Positions 12,049-20,465 of a DNA stretch of 64,000 bases are shown here, piece by piece. The number at the start of each line of letters is the position of its first letter. Position 1 is the stretch's first letter. Position numbers and translations under genes: made by a program. The stretch comes from Vulcanimicrobiota bacterium (GTDB lineage Bacteria; Vulcanimicrobiota; Vulcanimicrobiia; Eremiobacterales; Eremiobacteraceae). The DNA is taken from positions 24,052 to 88,051 of the forward strand of contig JAFAKE010000051.1 of assembly GCA_019235715.1 (NCBI GenBank). The letters run 5' to 3'. Under the pieces are notes generated by a model. The model saw only the letters and a list, made by a program, of their open reading frames with translations, made no database searches and was not told the origin of the DNA.

Positions 12049-12717
12049 CTATGAATACGAGACGATCAAGCGATAGGGAACGTTCGCGAAATACTTGACC
12101 CACTCGACCTGCGCGACACCGCTCTGCTCGCGGAATGGAATGGGATCGAGACCGCGCGGCGCGGGACCGATGTACGATCCATCCGGCTTCTTCATATGCG
12201 TGCCGATCTTGCTGAACTGCGAACCATGGCAGGGGCACAAGAAGGCTTTCAGCCCGTCGTCCCATGCGAACTTGCACTGCAAGTGCGGACATACGGAGCT
12301 GAACATCGTGAAGCCCATCGTGACGACCGGGAAGTCGACTTGTCCGCCGCCCGAGAACAGATCGGGCCGTTGCGCGCGGAACTGCTGCTCTTCATCCGGG
12401 TTCATGTGGATGCCCCAGACGTAGTAGTCCTGATCGCTGACCAAGTATCCGTCTTGCAGGTTCTTCTTCGTGAAGTGGATCTTGACGGGTTTGTCGATGC
12501 TCGCTTTGAGGGAGTTGAACTCGTCGGGCGTGATGTCGGACCAGCCCTTGTTCGCATTGAGCAGCTCGGATTTCGGCCACAAGGCGGTGGCGAACGGAAT
12601 CGCGAGGCCGAGCCCGACGATGCCGCCGAGTGCGACCGTCGCTTGCGCCATAAAGCGCAGCCTGCCCATTTCCTCCGGCGCGCCTTCTGGTTCGAAGCTC
12701 AGGTTGTCGTGGGCCAC
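12049..12717 (-). CDS. Rieske [2Fe-2S] iron-sulfur protein of the bc complex
   Basis: SSVCPHLQCKFAWDD and LCPCHGSQFS Rieske-type ligands, N-terminal TM. GTG start at 12717 with partner cytochrome b directly downstream. Confidence 0.9.
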   Translation of the reverse strand: MAHDNLSFEPEGAPEEMGRLRFMAQATVALGGIVGLGLAIPFATALWPKSELLNANKGWSDITPDEFNSLKASIDKPVKIHFTKKNLQDGYLVSDQDYYVWGIHMNPDEEQQFRAQRPDLFSGGGQVDFPVVTMGFTMFSSVCPHLQCKFAWDDGLKAFLCPCHGSQFSKIGTHMKKPDGSYIGPAPRGLDPIPFREQSGVAQVEWVKYFANVPYRLIVSYS

Positions 12718-12936
12718 GGGTTGATACCTCCGCTTGCGAGGCAGTCGAAAGCACCCGCGCGGCAAGCTCCGCTCGAGCCTCGCTCGAGCGCCACATGGTG
12801 CTCGCACCCTAGCTTTTGCCCACGCGCGCTCGCGGCCTTCGTCGTCGTCTGCGAAATCCGCGATTTTAGTCGCGGTGCGCGGGACTGCAAAGGTGGCTTC
12901 CCCGCGCTGCGGCAAACGAACGCGCGGACGACTCCT

Positions 12937-13731
12937 GTGGATAAAGAACAGATCCAGGAAAAAGCGCGCGCGCAGTTCGGAGCGACGGCGCAACGCTATG
13001 CGGACAGCGCGCGCCATGCGGCGGGCGATGACTTGACGCGCCTGCTCGAGCTGGCGCGCGTGCGCGGCGATGAAGACGTGCTTGACATCGCGACCGGCGC
13101 CGGGCACACGGCCCTGGCGTTCGCACCGCACGTCGCGCACGTCACCGCGAGCGATCTGACGCCGCGCATGCTCGAAGTCGCCGCTGAGCTTGCGGCGGCG
13201 CGCGGCGTATCCAACATCAGGTTCGTCCAGACGCAAGCCGAAGCGCTGCCGTTCTCGCCGGCGAGCTTCGATCTGGTCACCTGCCGCGTCGCGCCGCACC
13301 ACTTCGCCGATCCCGCCGCGTTCGTGCGCGAGAGCGCGCGCGTGCTGCGCCCCGGCGGCCATTTCTTGCTCGACGATCAGATGGCGCCCGACGATCCGGA
13401 GCTCGACGAGTTCGTCAACAGGTTCGAGCGCTGGCGCGACGGGAGCCACGTGCGCGCGTACACGGCACGCGAATGGCAAAGCTGGATAGAGGCGGCGGGG
13501 ATGCAAGTCGAACTGGTCGAGCCGTTCGTGCGCGACCCGTATGACTTCCCGGATTGGACCGCGCGCTCGGGCATGCCGGCCGATCAGCGCGACGAACTGG
13601 AACGCTGGCTGCTCGCGGCGCCCGCGCGCTGCGCCGAGTATTTCGCGATCCGGCGCGACGGCGACCACGTGCGCTCGCTGCGCGCCGACTTCGGCATCAT
13701 CGTCGCACGCAAACCGGAGGTATCCGGATGA
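12937..13731 (+). CDS. Class I SAM-dependent methyltransferase
   Basis: VLDIATGAGHTALAFAPHVAHVTASDLTPRMLEVA; FDLVTCRVAPHHFADPAAFVRESARVLRPGGHFLLDDQ (UbiE-like). GTG start. Confidence 0.9.
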   Translation: MDKEQIQEKARAQFGATAQRYADSARHAAGDDLTRLLELARVRGDEDVLDIATGAGHTALAFAPHVAHVTASDLTPRMLEVAAELAAARGVSNIRFVQTQAEALPFSPASFDLVTCRVAPHHFADPAAFVRESARVLRPGGHFLLDDQMAPDDPELDEFVNRFERWRDGSHVRAYTAREWQSWIEAAGMQVELVEPFVRDPYDFPDWTARSGMPADQRDELERWLLAAPARCAEYFAIRRDGDHVRSLRADFGIIVARKPEVSG

Positions 13732-14264
13732 TCTTACGGATGACCGCAATGCTGCTGGCCGTGACGGCGCTTGCCTCGACGGCGTTTGCCGCGTCGGCGC
13801 CGCCTACGCCCTCTGTCGCGCCTGCCTCGCCAAACGCCGCGCAGCTCGCACAAGCGCATAAGGCCGATGCGCAGCGCGCGATCGAAGCGGGCAACGCGGC
13901 CTATGTCGCCACATGGCGACGCGGCGACGCGCATGCATTCGCACAACTCTACACGCCGAACGCCGCCTCTATCGCCGATGACGGCACGATCACGCGCGGC
14001 CGCACGGCGATCGAAGCAGCGCGCGCGGCCTCGTTCGCACGCGCACGGTTTATCAGCGGCACGATCAGCACCGAAGACCTCGTGGTGGAAGACGACGTCG
14101 CGTACGAGATGGGCAGCTACTCATTCACGCTGCAGCCGGCCGGCAAGAGCGCGACGACCTACAGCGGCCGTTACTTGACGATCTGGCAGCAGCAGCCGGG
14201 CGGCTCGTGGCTCATCAAGACCGACTCCGGCTTGACCGATCGCACATGCAAGAAGAACGCTTGA
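13728..14264 (+). CDS. Secreted SnoaL/DUF4440-like (NTF2 fold) protein
   Basis: Signal peptide MILRMTAMLLAVTALASTAFA; AIEAGNAAYVATWRRGDAHAFAQLYTPNA...GRYLTIWQQQPGGSWLIKTDSG. Confidence 0.75.
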   Translation: MILRMTAMLLAVTALASTAFAASAPPTPSVAPASPNAAQLAQAHKADAQRAIEAGNAAYVATWRRGDAHAFAQLYTPNAASIADDGTITRGRTAIEAARAASFARARFISGTISTEDLVVEDDVAYEMGSYSFTLQPAGKSATTYSGRYLTIWQQQPGGSWLIKTDSGLTDRTCKKNA

Positions 14265-14839
14265 TGGATACGTGCGCGAACTGCGGCAGTCCGCTGCCCG
14301 AAGGCGCGAACTTCTGCCCGAAATGCGGTGCGATGGTCAGCGCGGCGGCGCCCGCGCAAAGCCGCAAAGGAATGCCGGGATGGCTTTTGGGCCTCATCAT
14401 CGCGGTCGCGCTCGTGATCGTCGGCATTCCGTTCCTCGCGATCATCGCGGCGATCCTTATACCGAACTTCTTACACGCGCGCTCTGAGGCCGAGCTCGCG
14501 GCCGACGAGCAGAACCTTAAGAGCATCGCCGTCGCGGTGGAGAGATATGCCGTCGACCACGACGGCAAGTATCCGGACGATCTGCCGCAGCTCGTCCCGG
14601 CGTATATCTCAAAGCTGCCAGCCGTGCCGGGCGGCGACGGCACCGGCGCATACGACTACCATCATCCGGCCTCCGTGCAGCCGGACGCGAAGTACGAGAT
14701 CTGGGATGACGGTTCGATGGATCCGACGACGATGAGCAGGCTGCCGCGCGGTCCCAACGGACCGCCGTGCGAGCAGCAGTGCAAGTACGTCGTTTATCTC
14801 GCCGATGTCGGCATCATCGGGATATCTGGTCAGCGCTAG
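14264..14839 (+). CDS. Zinc-ribbon / TM / pseudopilin-like hybrid protein
   Basis: MDTCANCGSPLPEGANFCPKCGAM zinc ribbon followed by GWLLGLIIAVALVIVGIPFLAIIAAILIPNFLHARSEAELAADEQNLKSIAVAVERYAVDHDGKYPDDL, a pilin-like helix and G-type pseudopilin core. Confidence 0.75.
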   Translation: MDTCANCGSPLPEGANFCPKCGAMVSAAAPAQSRKGMPGWLLGLIIAVALVIVGIPFLAIIAAILIPNFLHARSEAELAADEQNLKSIAVAVERYAVDHDGKYPDDLPQLVPAYISKLPAVPGGDGTGAYDYHHPASVQPDAKYEIWDDGSMDPTTMSRLPRGPNGPPCEQQCKYVVYLADVGIIGISGQR

Positions 14840-15430
14840 TCACGGCGACTCGGGGCGTGTGCGTGCGCTCGCGCGCGCGAGAATCGCCTCCACGATTTCG
14901 CTCTTCGCATCCGCATAGTTCTGCACGTACTTCCAGTGTCGCTGCGCCAGCGCGCGCTTTGCGCTCTCGTACCGTTCGCGCTCGTCTGGATTGCGGCGCA
15001 GCCAATCACGGAACAGCAGCATGCGTCGCACTTCCGTGCAGCCTCGCGAGAACACGTGCAGATTGATGTTGCGGCGCGGACCTTTGAGCAGCCGGTGCTC
15101 GTGCCAGTCCGGTTCGCGAATGCGTAGGACATAGCCATGGGCTTCGAGCGGCGCGACGTACGCCTGCTCGTCTGCGGAGTCGCCTACGACGAGAAGCATG
15201 TCGATAACGGGTTTCGCTGACAGCCCCGGCACCGACGTGGATCCGACGTGTTCGAGCATCACGACTTTGTCGCCCAGAATCGAGCGCAGTTCGCCAGACT
15301 CTTCGTGGAACCAGGATGGCCACGCTTCGTCGTACATGTCGAGCACGATGGGAGCGTCGTGCGGCGCGAGTCGCCCGACGGTCACCGCGCGCAATCGCTC
15401 TTCACTGTTGTCTTGCCGATCATCACTCAT
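14840..15430 (-). CDS. GrpB family nucleotidyltransferase-like protein
   Basis: VMLEHVGSTSVPGLSAKPVIDMLLVVGD, HLLKGPRRNINLHVFS: GrpB/DUF402-type UPF0157 pattern. Confidence 0.88.
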   Translation of the reverse strand: MSDDRQDNSEERLRAVTVGRLAPHDAPIVLDMYDEAWPSWFHEESGELRSILGDKVVMLEHVGSTSVPGLSAKPVIDMLLVVGDSADEQAYVAPLEAHGYVLRIREPDWHEHRLLKGPRRNINLHVFSRGCTEVRRMLLFRDWLRRNPDERERYESAKRALAQRHWKYVQNYADAKSEIVEAILARASARTRPESP

Positions 15431-15483
15431 CGGTGTCAGGCGCCTCGGGGAGGCTCTTGGAGAGCGGAGCGCGCTCTCCCCGT

Positions 15484-15948
15484 TTACTGACCGATCAGCG
15501 CTGCGTGGATGCCGGATGACTGGCAGTAGCGAATGCCGGTCGTCGCGCCGTTGAAGTCGGGCAGCAAGCTGAGCGTCGAGGTGTCGTGTTGGTCGCCGTC
15601 GATGATCTTGTACGCATCGACAGCTTGGCAGACGCCGTCGCCCGGTATGTGGTAGCGGTACGTGCCGCCTGCGGGATCGACCGGAGTGACGGTCATGTAC
15701 GGATTGCCCGCGCCACCGAAAAGCGCTGGATCGACCGCTCCGTTGGCGGCCGGGTACTGGCCGGCGTGATCGGTCGCATACTCCTCGAGCGCGGTGGCGA
15801 TGTGCCGCAGGTTGGTCTCGCACGCCGCCGTCTGCGACTGGGCCCGGGCGTGCAGGTAATTAGGGACGAGTATGGCGGCGAGGATGGCGATGATCGCGAC
15901 CACAACCATGAGCTCCAACAACGTGAAGCCGCGCGCAGGTGTACTCAT
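15484..15948 (-). CDS. Type IV pilin-like / GspG-type pseudopilin
   Basis: MSTPARGFTLLELMVVVAIIAILAAILVPNYLHARAQSQTAACETNLRHIATALEEYATDHAGQYP; classic prepilin peptidase site G|FTLLE. Confidence 0.92.
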   Translation of the reverse strand: MSTPARGFTLLELMVVVAIIAILAAILVPNYLHARAQSQTAACETNLRHIATALEEYATDHAGQYPAANGAVDPALFGGAGNPYMTVTPVDPAGGTYRYHIPGDGVCQAVDAYKIIDGDQHDTSTLSLLPDFNGATTGIRYCQSSGIHAALIGQ

Positions 15949-15985
15949 GGTTCTTCCTTTATATGATGGCGTCGGGGGCAGCGAA

Positions 15986-16408
15986 ATGAACGAGCGATTG
16001 GAGAACGCGATGGAAGACGTTAAGAAAAGCGACGAGGAGTGGCGCCGCGAGCTCACGCCCGAGCAGTTTGAAGTGCTGAGGCACGGCGCCACCGAGCGGC
16101 CCTTCTCGGGCGCTCTGCTTCACAACGAGGAGCGCGGAGCTTACGCCTGCGCCGCCTGCGGCAACGTGCTGTTCGACTCCCACGCTAAATTTGACTCGGG
16201 AAGCGGCTGGCCGAGCTTCAGCGAACCGCACAATGTTACGCAGGTCACACTGCTCGGCGACGACAGCCACGGCATGCATCGCATCGAGGTGCGCTGCCGG
16301 CGCTGCGGATCGCATCTCGGCCACGTCTTCGACGACGGTCCGACGCCGACCGGACAGCGCTACTGCATCAACTCGCTGGCGCTCGACTTCACCAAAGGCG
16401 CAGGGTGA
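15986..16408 (+). CDS. msrB: Peptide-methionine (R)-S-oxide reductase MsrB
   Basis: CAACGNVLFDSHAKFDSGSGWPSF, RCRRCGSHLGHVFDDGPTPTGQRYCINSLAL. Confidence 0.97.
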   Translation: MNERLENAMEDVKKSDEEWRRELTPEQFEVLRHGATERPFSGALLHNEERGAYACAACGNVLFDSHAKFDSGSGWPSFSEPHNVTQVTLLGDDSHGMHRIEVRCRRCGSHLGHVFDDGPTPTGQRYCINSLALDFTKGAG

Positions 16409-16449
16409 GCGCGCTCGGCGTGCTGAACGCCTGTGCCGGGATCCGTCAC

Positions 16450-16533
16450 GGAGGGATGGCAGAGCGGTTGAATGCGGCAGCCTTGAAAGCTGTTAGGCCG
16501 CGAGGTCTCGTGGGTTCGAATCCCACTCCCTCC
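16450..16533 (+). tRNA. tRNA-Ser (anticodon TGA)
   Basis: GGAGGGATGGCAGAGCGGTTGAATGCGGCAGCCTTGAAAGCTGTTAGGCC...GTGGGTTCGAATCCCACTCCCTCC; 7-bp acceptor GGAGGGA/TCCCTCC, long variable arm, anticodon TGA. Confidence 0.95.
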
Positions 16534-16535
16534 TA

Positions 16536-16814
16536 ATGGCGCGCCTTCACCTGCGCATCCGCGGACGCGTGCAAGGCGTCTTTTTCCGCGCAAGCGCGGT
16601 CGAGCAGGCGCGCGATCTCGGTCTCACGGGCTGGATCCGCAACCGTCACGACGGCAGCATCGAGCTCGTCGCCGAGGGCAGCTCCGACGCGATCGCCGTG
16701 CTGCGCTCGTGGTGCGCGCACGGGCCGCCCGGCGCGAACGTGCGCGGCGTCGACGAGCTCAAGGCCATCCCTACGGGTGAGTTCGTAGAATTCCGCGTGC
16801 GTTCAGACGCGTGA
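16536..16814 (+). CDS. Acylphosphatase
   Basis: MARLHLRIRGRVQGVFFRASAVEQARDLGLTGWIRNRHDGSIELVAEG. Confidence 0.95.
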   Translation: MARLHLRIRGRVQGVFFRASAVEQARDLGLTGWIRNRHDGSIELVAEGSSDAIAVLRSWCAHGPPGANVRGVDELKAIPTGEFVEFRVRSDA

Positions 16815-17403
16815 GATCTTCGCGCGTGTCGATGTCCTCAAACGCATCGTCGTGCGCGGCATCGACAAAACGCAGACGCTTCTCGTTCGCCGCGGCGATG
16901 CGTTTAGCGCCCTGATCGCCGCGCAGCCGGCGCAGCGCGGGAAAATCGCGCCGCGGGAACAGCACCGGCGCACCCCAGACCGCGCCAGCGCGCAGCGCGA
17001 CGATCGACGGCACTCGCGCCTTTCCCGCGGCCACGCTCGCATCGATCAGGCCGTTAAGATCGAGCGACGTCACATTCGGTTGATCGCCCAGCGCGATGAT
17101 GCAGGCGTCGTCGTCTGCGGCCGAGCGGATTCCAGACGCGAGCGACGTCGCGATCCCGCGCCGCCAATCGCGGTTGACGATAACGCGGCAGCGGCGCGTG
17201 TCGACCTGTGCGATGACGCGCGCCGCGCCGGCGCCGACGACGAGGGTGCAATGCAGCGCACGCGAGCCGCACGCAGCGTCGATCGCGCGCTGGAGAAGCG
17301 GCACGCCGCCTGCGCGCGCTGTGAGTTTGCCGCCGCCGAAGCGCCGCGCTTCCCCCGCGGCGAGGATGATGCACCCGACGCGCGGTATCAGCGCAACCGC
17401 CAC
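16771..17403 (-). CDS. MocA-like molybdenum cofactor cytidylyltransferase (NTP transferase)
   Basis: IILAAGEARRFGGGKLTARAGGVPLLQRAI; ACIIALGDQPNVT; APVLFPRRDFPALRRLRGDQGAKRI. Confidence 0.87.
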   Translation of the reverse strand: MAVALIPRVGCIILAAGEARRFGGGKLTARAGGVPLLQRAIDAACGSRALHCTLVVGAGAARVIAQVDTRRCRVIVNRDWRRGIATSLASGIRSAADDDACIIALGDQPNVTSLDLNGLIDASVAAGKARVPSIVALRAGAVWGAPVLFPRRDFPALRRLRGDQGAKRIAAANEKRLRFVDAAHDDAFEDIDTREDLTRLNARGILRTHP

Positions 17404-18152
17404 CGCTGCGTCTTTCCGATCTGCGTCGCCGCGACGAGCGCGCTCAAGTCCACCGCGGCAAGCGCATCGCGCAGCTCGGCGACCCTGCGATCGTGCGGTC
17501 CATCATCGGCCTTGTTCAGCAGCACCGCAAAGCGCGCCGACTCATCGACGTCCGCGCAGCGCGTCTCATACTCCCGCACGATTGCGGCGACGTGCGCAGC
17601 GGTCAGCTTTTCGCCTGGGCGCGCTCCCGTCAGCGCGACGATCTGCTCCGGGCGATGGAGATGCTCGTCGTCGATGGCAGCGTGCAGCGCGTCCAATCCG
17701 ATCACGACGAGCAGCATCGTCGATGTCGACGCGACGACCGGCTCGTGCTCCGCAGGCGCCTTGAACGGCTTCATGCGCGCGCCATCCGCTTCGTTCACGA
17801 CGTAACGCGCGCCGCAGCGGAAGAACAGCTCGTCGGCGATCTCGGGCGACACGGCACGCAGGCGGTTTTCACGCACGCCCGATCCGACGGCGATGAGCGC
17901 AGAGAGAGCGAGTGCATCGGCGACCACTTCGTGCAGCGAGTGGTCGGGCAACGGCCGCTCCCATTCGACGAAAGGTACGTCGGCAGGCGGCGCGCCCGCT
18001 TTCGTCGTCGTCGTCACGATCGTCGGACCGCTTTGCGAGAGTTCGCGCGCAAGCGACCACAACGTCGTCGTCTTGCCGCCCCCTCCCACCAACGCGATGT
18101 GTTCGCTCGCCGCAAGGTCCAGCGCGGCGCGCCAGCTGCCGCATTCGATCAT
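17388..18152 (-). CDS. YqeC-like (putative selenium-dependent hydroxylase accessory) protein
   Basis: IALVGGGGKTTTLWSLARELS P-loop, TIVTTTTKAGAP, VNEADGARMKPFKAPAEHEPVV; adjacent to MocA. Confidence 0.82.
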   Translation of the reverse strand: MIECGSWRAALDLAASEHIALVGGGGKTTTLWSLARELSQSGPTIVTTTTKAGAPPADVPFVEWERPLPDHSLHEVVADALALSALIAVGSGVRENRLRAVSPEIADELFFRCGARYVVNEADGARMKPFKAPAEHEPVVASTSTMLLVVIGLDALHAAIDDEHLHRPEQIVALTGARPGEKLTAAHVAAIVREYETRCADVDESARFAVLLNKADDGPHDRRVAELRDALAAVDLSALVAATQIGKTQRWRLR

Positions 18153-18928
18153 TGCGAGCCTTTGAGCACGTCGATCATCTCAGAATGGATCAGTCCGTTG
18201 CTCGCGACGATGCGCCGTCCCTCGAGCGCCAACGCGTCACCGCGATAATCGCTGACGGTCCCACCCGCTTGCTCGACGATGAGCGCGCCCGCTGCGACAT
18301 CCCACGCGTGCAGATCGGGCTCCCAGAAACCGTCGAACCTGCCGCCCGCGACATAGCATAAGTCGAGCGCAGCCGAGCCGTCGCGGCGCAGCGCTCGGGC
18401 GCGGCGCATGAAGGCGTCGAACTCGGCCAGATTCGGAACAGCGTTGTCGTCGTGCGGCGGAAATCCCGTGACCAGCAGCGCGTCGCGCAATTGCGCGGTT
18501 TTGGATACGCGCATCGCGCCGCCGTTGCAGCGCGCCGGCTCGCCGCGTTGCGCGACGAACAGCTCGTCGCGCATAGGATCGTAGACGACGCCGACGACCA
18601 CCTCGCCGTCCGACTCAAACGCGATCGAAACACAAAAGCACGGATAGCCGTGCGCGAAGTTTGTCGTGCCGTCGAGCGGATCGATGATCCAGCGCGCGCT
18701 GCCGGAACCGCGCTGCCCCTCTTCTTCTCCGAGCACCGCGTCGTGCGGAAAGCGCTGCGCGATCGTCGCGCGGATGAGGTCCTCGGATGCAGTGTCCGCA
18801 TCGGTGACGAGATTGGAGCGCAAACCTTTTGAGCGGATGTCAAGACGGTGTCCGAACCGCGTTCGGAGCAGGCCACCTGCTGCACGCGCGGCGTGCTCGG
18901 CGAGCGTAAGCCGTTCGGTCCACGCCAT
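18149..18928 (-). CDS. Inositol-1-monophosphatase family protein
   Basis: ILGEEEG-type motif VLGEEEGQRGSGSARWIIDPLDGTTNFAHGYPCFCVSIA; C-terminal DLHAWDVAAGALIVEQAGG. Confidence 0.95.
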   Translation of the reverse strand: MAWTERLTLAEHAARAAGGLLRTRFGHRLDIRSKGLRSNLVTDADTASEDLIRATIAQRFPHDAVLGEEEGQRGSGSARWIIDPLDGTTNFAHGYPCFCVSIAFESDGEVVVGVVYDPMRDELFVAQRGEPARCNGGAMRVSKTAQLRDALLVTGFPPHDDNAVPNLAEFDAFMRRARALRRDGSAALDLCYVAGGRFDGFWEPDLHAWDVAAGALIVEQAGGTVSDYRGDALALEGRRIVASNGLIHSEMIDVLKGSQ

Positions 18929-18960
18929 CTGACCCCGTTCGCGCGCAGACAAGATTCATC

Positions 18961-20319
18961 ATGCAGCGAGTTGAAGTGTTAGCGGCCTTGCTCCAAAAGA
19001 CGAAACGCACCATCCCCACGTACGATTTGCCCGGCCCGGCCGGCGAGCGCATCGTCGCAACCGAGCAGCGCCTCGACACGACCGGCACCAAGACGGCGCC
19101 GATCGTCGTCAAACACGCGCGCGGTTTGATCGTCGAAGACGTCGATGGGAATGTGTTTCTCGATTTCACCAGCGGCATGGTCACTGCGACAGGTCACTGC
19201 CATCCCGACGTCGTCAAAGCGATAAACGACCAATCAAACCGCTGGCTGTTCATCAACAGTCCCGACTTCTATTCGCCGCTGCAGGCGCGCGTGGTCGAGC
19301 GGCTCGCCAAACTTGTGCCCGGCATCGGCGACAAAAAAGTCTTCATGTGCAACAGCGGCACCGAGGCGAACGAGGCGGCGATCAAGGCGACGCGCTGGAA
19401 CAATCCGACGCGCAAGCGTTTGATCGGCTTCATCGGCGCGTTTCACGGGCGCACGATGGGTGCGAATTCGTTGACGGCCAGCAAACTCGCGCAGCGCGCG
19501 CGCTTCACGTCGAACATCCCTGACGTGCATCACCTGCCCTATGCGACGTGCTACCGCTGCCCGTACAAGATGAGCTATCCCAACTGCGACATCTGGTGCG
19601 CGCGCATTCTCGAAGAGCTGTACTTCAAGCAGTTGATCCCGCCCGACGAAGTGTCCGCGATCTTCGTCGAACCGATACAAGGCGAAGGCGGCTACATCGT
19701 GCCGCCGCCGGAGTTCATCCAGATCATTCGCGACATCGCGCAGCGCCATGGCATTCCGTACGTCGACGACGAGGTGCAGTCGGGCATCGGCAAGACCGGC
19801 AAAATGCTTGCGATCGAGCATCACGGCGTGACGGCCAATTGCACGTCGCTCGGCAAGGCGGTCGGCTCCGGCGTGGCGGTCGCCGCACAAGTGCTCGACG
19901 CACAACTGGATTTCGGCGTGCAGGGCGCGCACTCGAACACGTTCGGCGGGAACGGCATCGCGCTGGCCGCGGTCGATGCGACGCTCGACGTCATGGAAAA
20001 GGAAAATCTCGTCGAGCGCGCGGCCGAGCTCGGCGCGTATTTCATCGAGCAGCTGCGCGAGCTGCAACAAGAGCATCACAACATCGGCGACGTGCGCGGC
20101 AAGGGGCTGATGCTCGCGATCGATTTCGTCACCGATCGCATGACGCGCAATCCGGATGTGTCGTTCCGCGACCGCGTCGTCGCGAACTGTTTCCGCCACG
20201 GTCTCATGGTGCTGCCGTGCGGATTCTCGGCCGTCCGGCTCACGCCGGCGCTGGTCGTCGACCGCGATCAGATCGATCACGCGGTCGCGGTGCTCGATCG
20301 CGCGATCCGCGAAGCCTAA
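18961..20319 (+). CDS. Class III PLP aminotransferase (acetylornithine/GABA aminotransferase-like)
   Basis: NSGTEANEAAIKATRWNNPTRKRLIGFIGAFHGRTMG, FVEPIQGEGGYIVPPPEF, YVDDEVQSGIGKTGKMLAIEH, TSLGKAVGSGVAV. Confidence 0.92.
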   Translation: MQRVEVLAALLQKTKRTIPTYDLPGPAGERIVATEQRLDTTGTKTAPIVVKHARGLIVEDVDGNVFLDFTSGMVTATGHCHPDVVKAINDQSNRWLFINSPDFYSPLQARVVERLAKLVPGIGDKKVFMCNSGTEANEAAIKATRWNNPTRKRLIGFIGAFHGRTMGANSLTASKLAQRARFTSNIPDVHHLPYATCYRCPYKMSYPNCDIWCARILEELYFKQLIPPDEVSAIFVEPIQGEGGYIVPPPEFIQIIRDIAQRHGIPYVDDEVQSGIGKTGKMLAIEHHGVTANCTSLGKAVGSGVAVAAQVLDAQLDFGVQGAHSNTFGGNGIALAAVDATLDVMEKENLVERAAELGAYFIEQLRELQQEHHNIGDVRGKGLMLAIDFVTDRMTRNPDVSFRDRVVANCFRHGLMVLPCGFSAVRLTPALVVDRDQIDHAVAVLDRAIREA

Positions 20320-20435
20320 CCACGGCCTTGAGTTCCCCCGCGTCGTTGCCGGGCTAATCGTTGGAAGTGGTGGACCTCTGGCCGAACGTTCTCAAGCGGC
20401 AATAGCTCCAAGCATTACAATTGGCCCACGGCTGA

Positions 20436-20465
20436 TTGACGGGCGCTTGAAGGTCCCTTTACAAT
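20436..20465 (+). promoter_or_regulatory. Sigma70-like promoter TTGACG-N18-TACAAT
   Basis: TTGACG at 20436-20441, 18-bp spacer, TACAAT at 20460-20465. The -10 box overlaps the ORF-track ATG at 20464. Confidence 0.55.

Noticed and set aside
10600-12054. 484-aa plus-strand ORF opposite cytochrome b
   Set aside because: Mirror-frame artefact; no recognisable domain, while the minus strand has unambiguous cytochrome b/c motifs.
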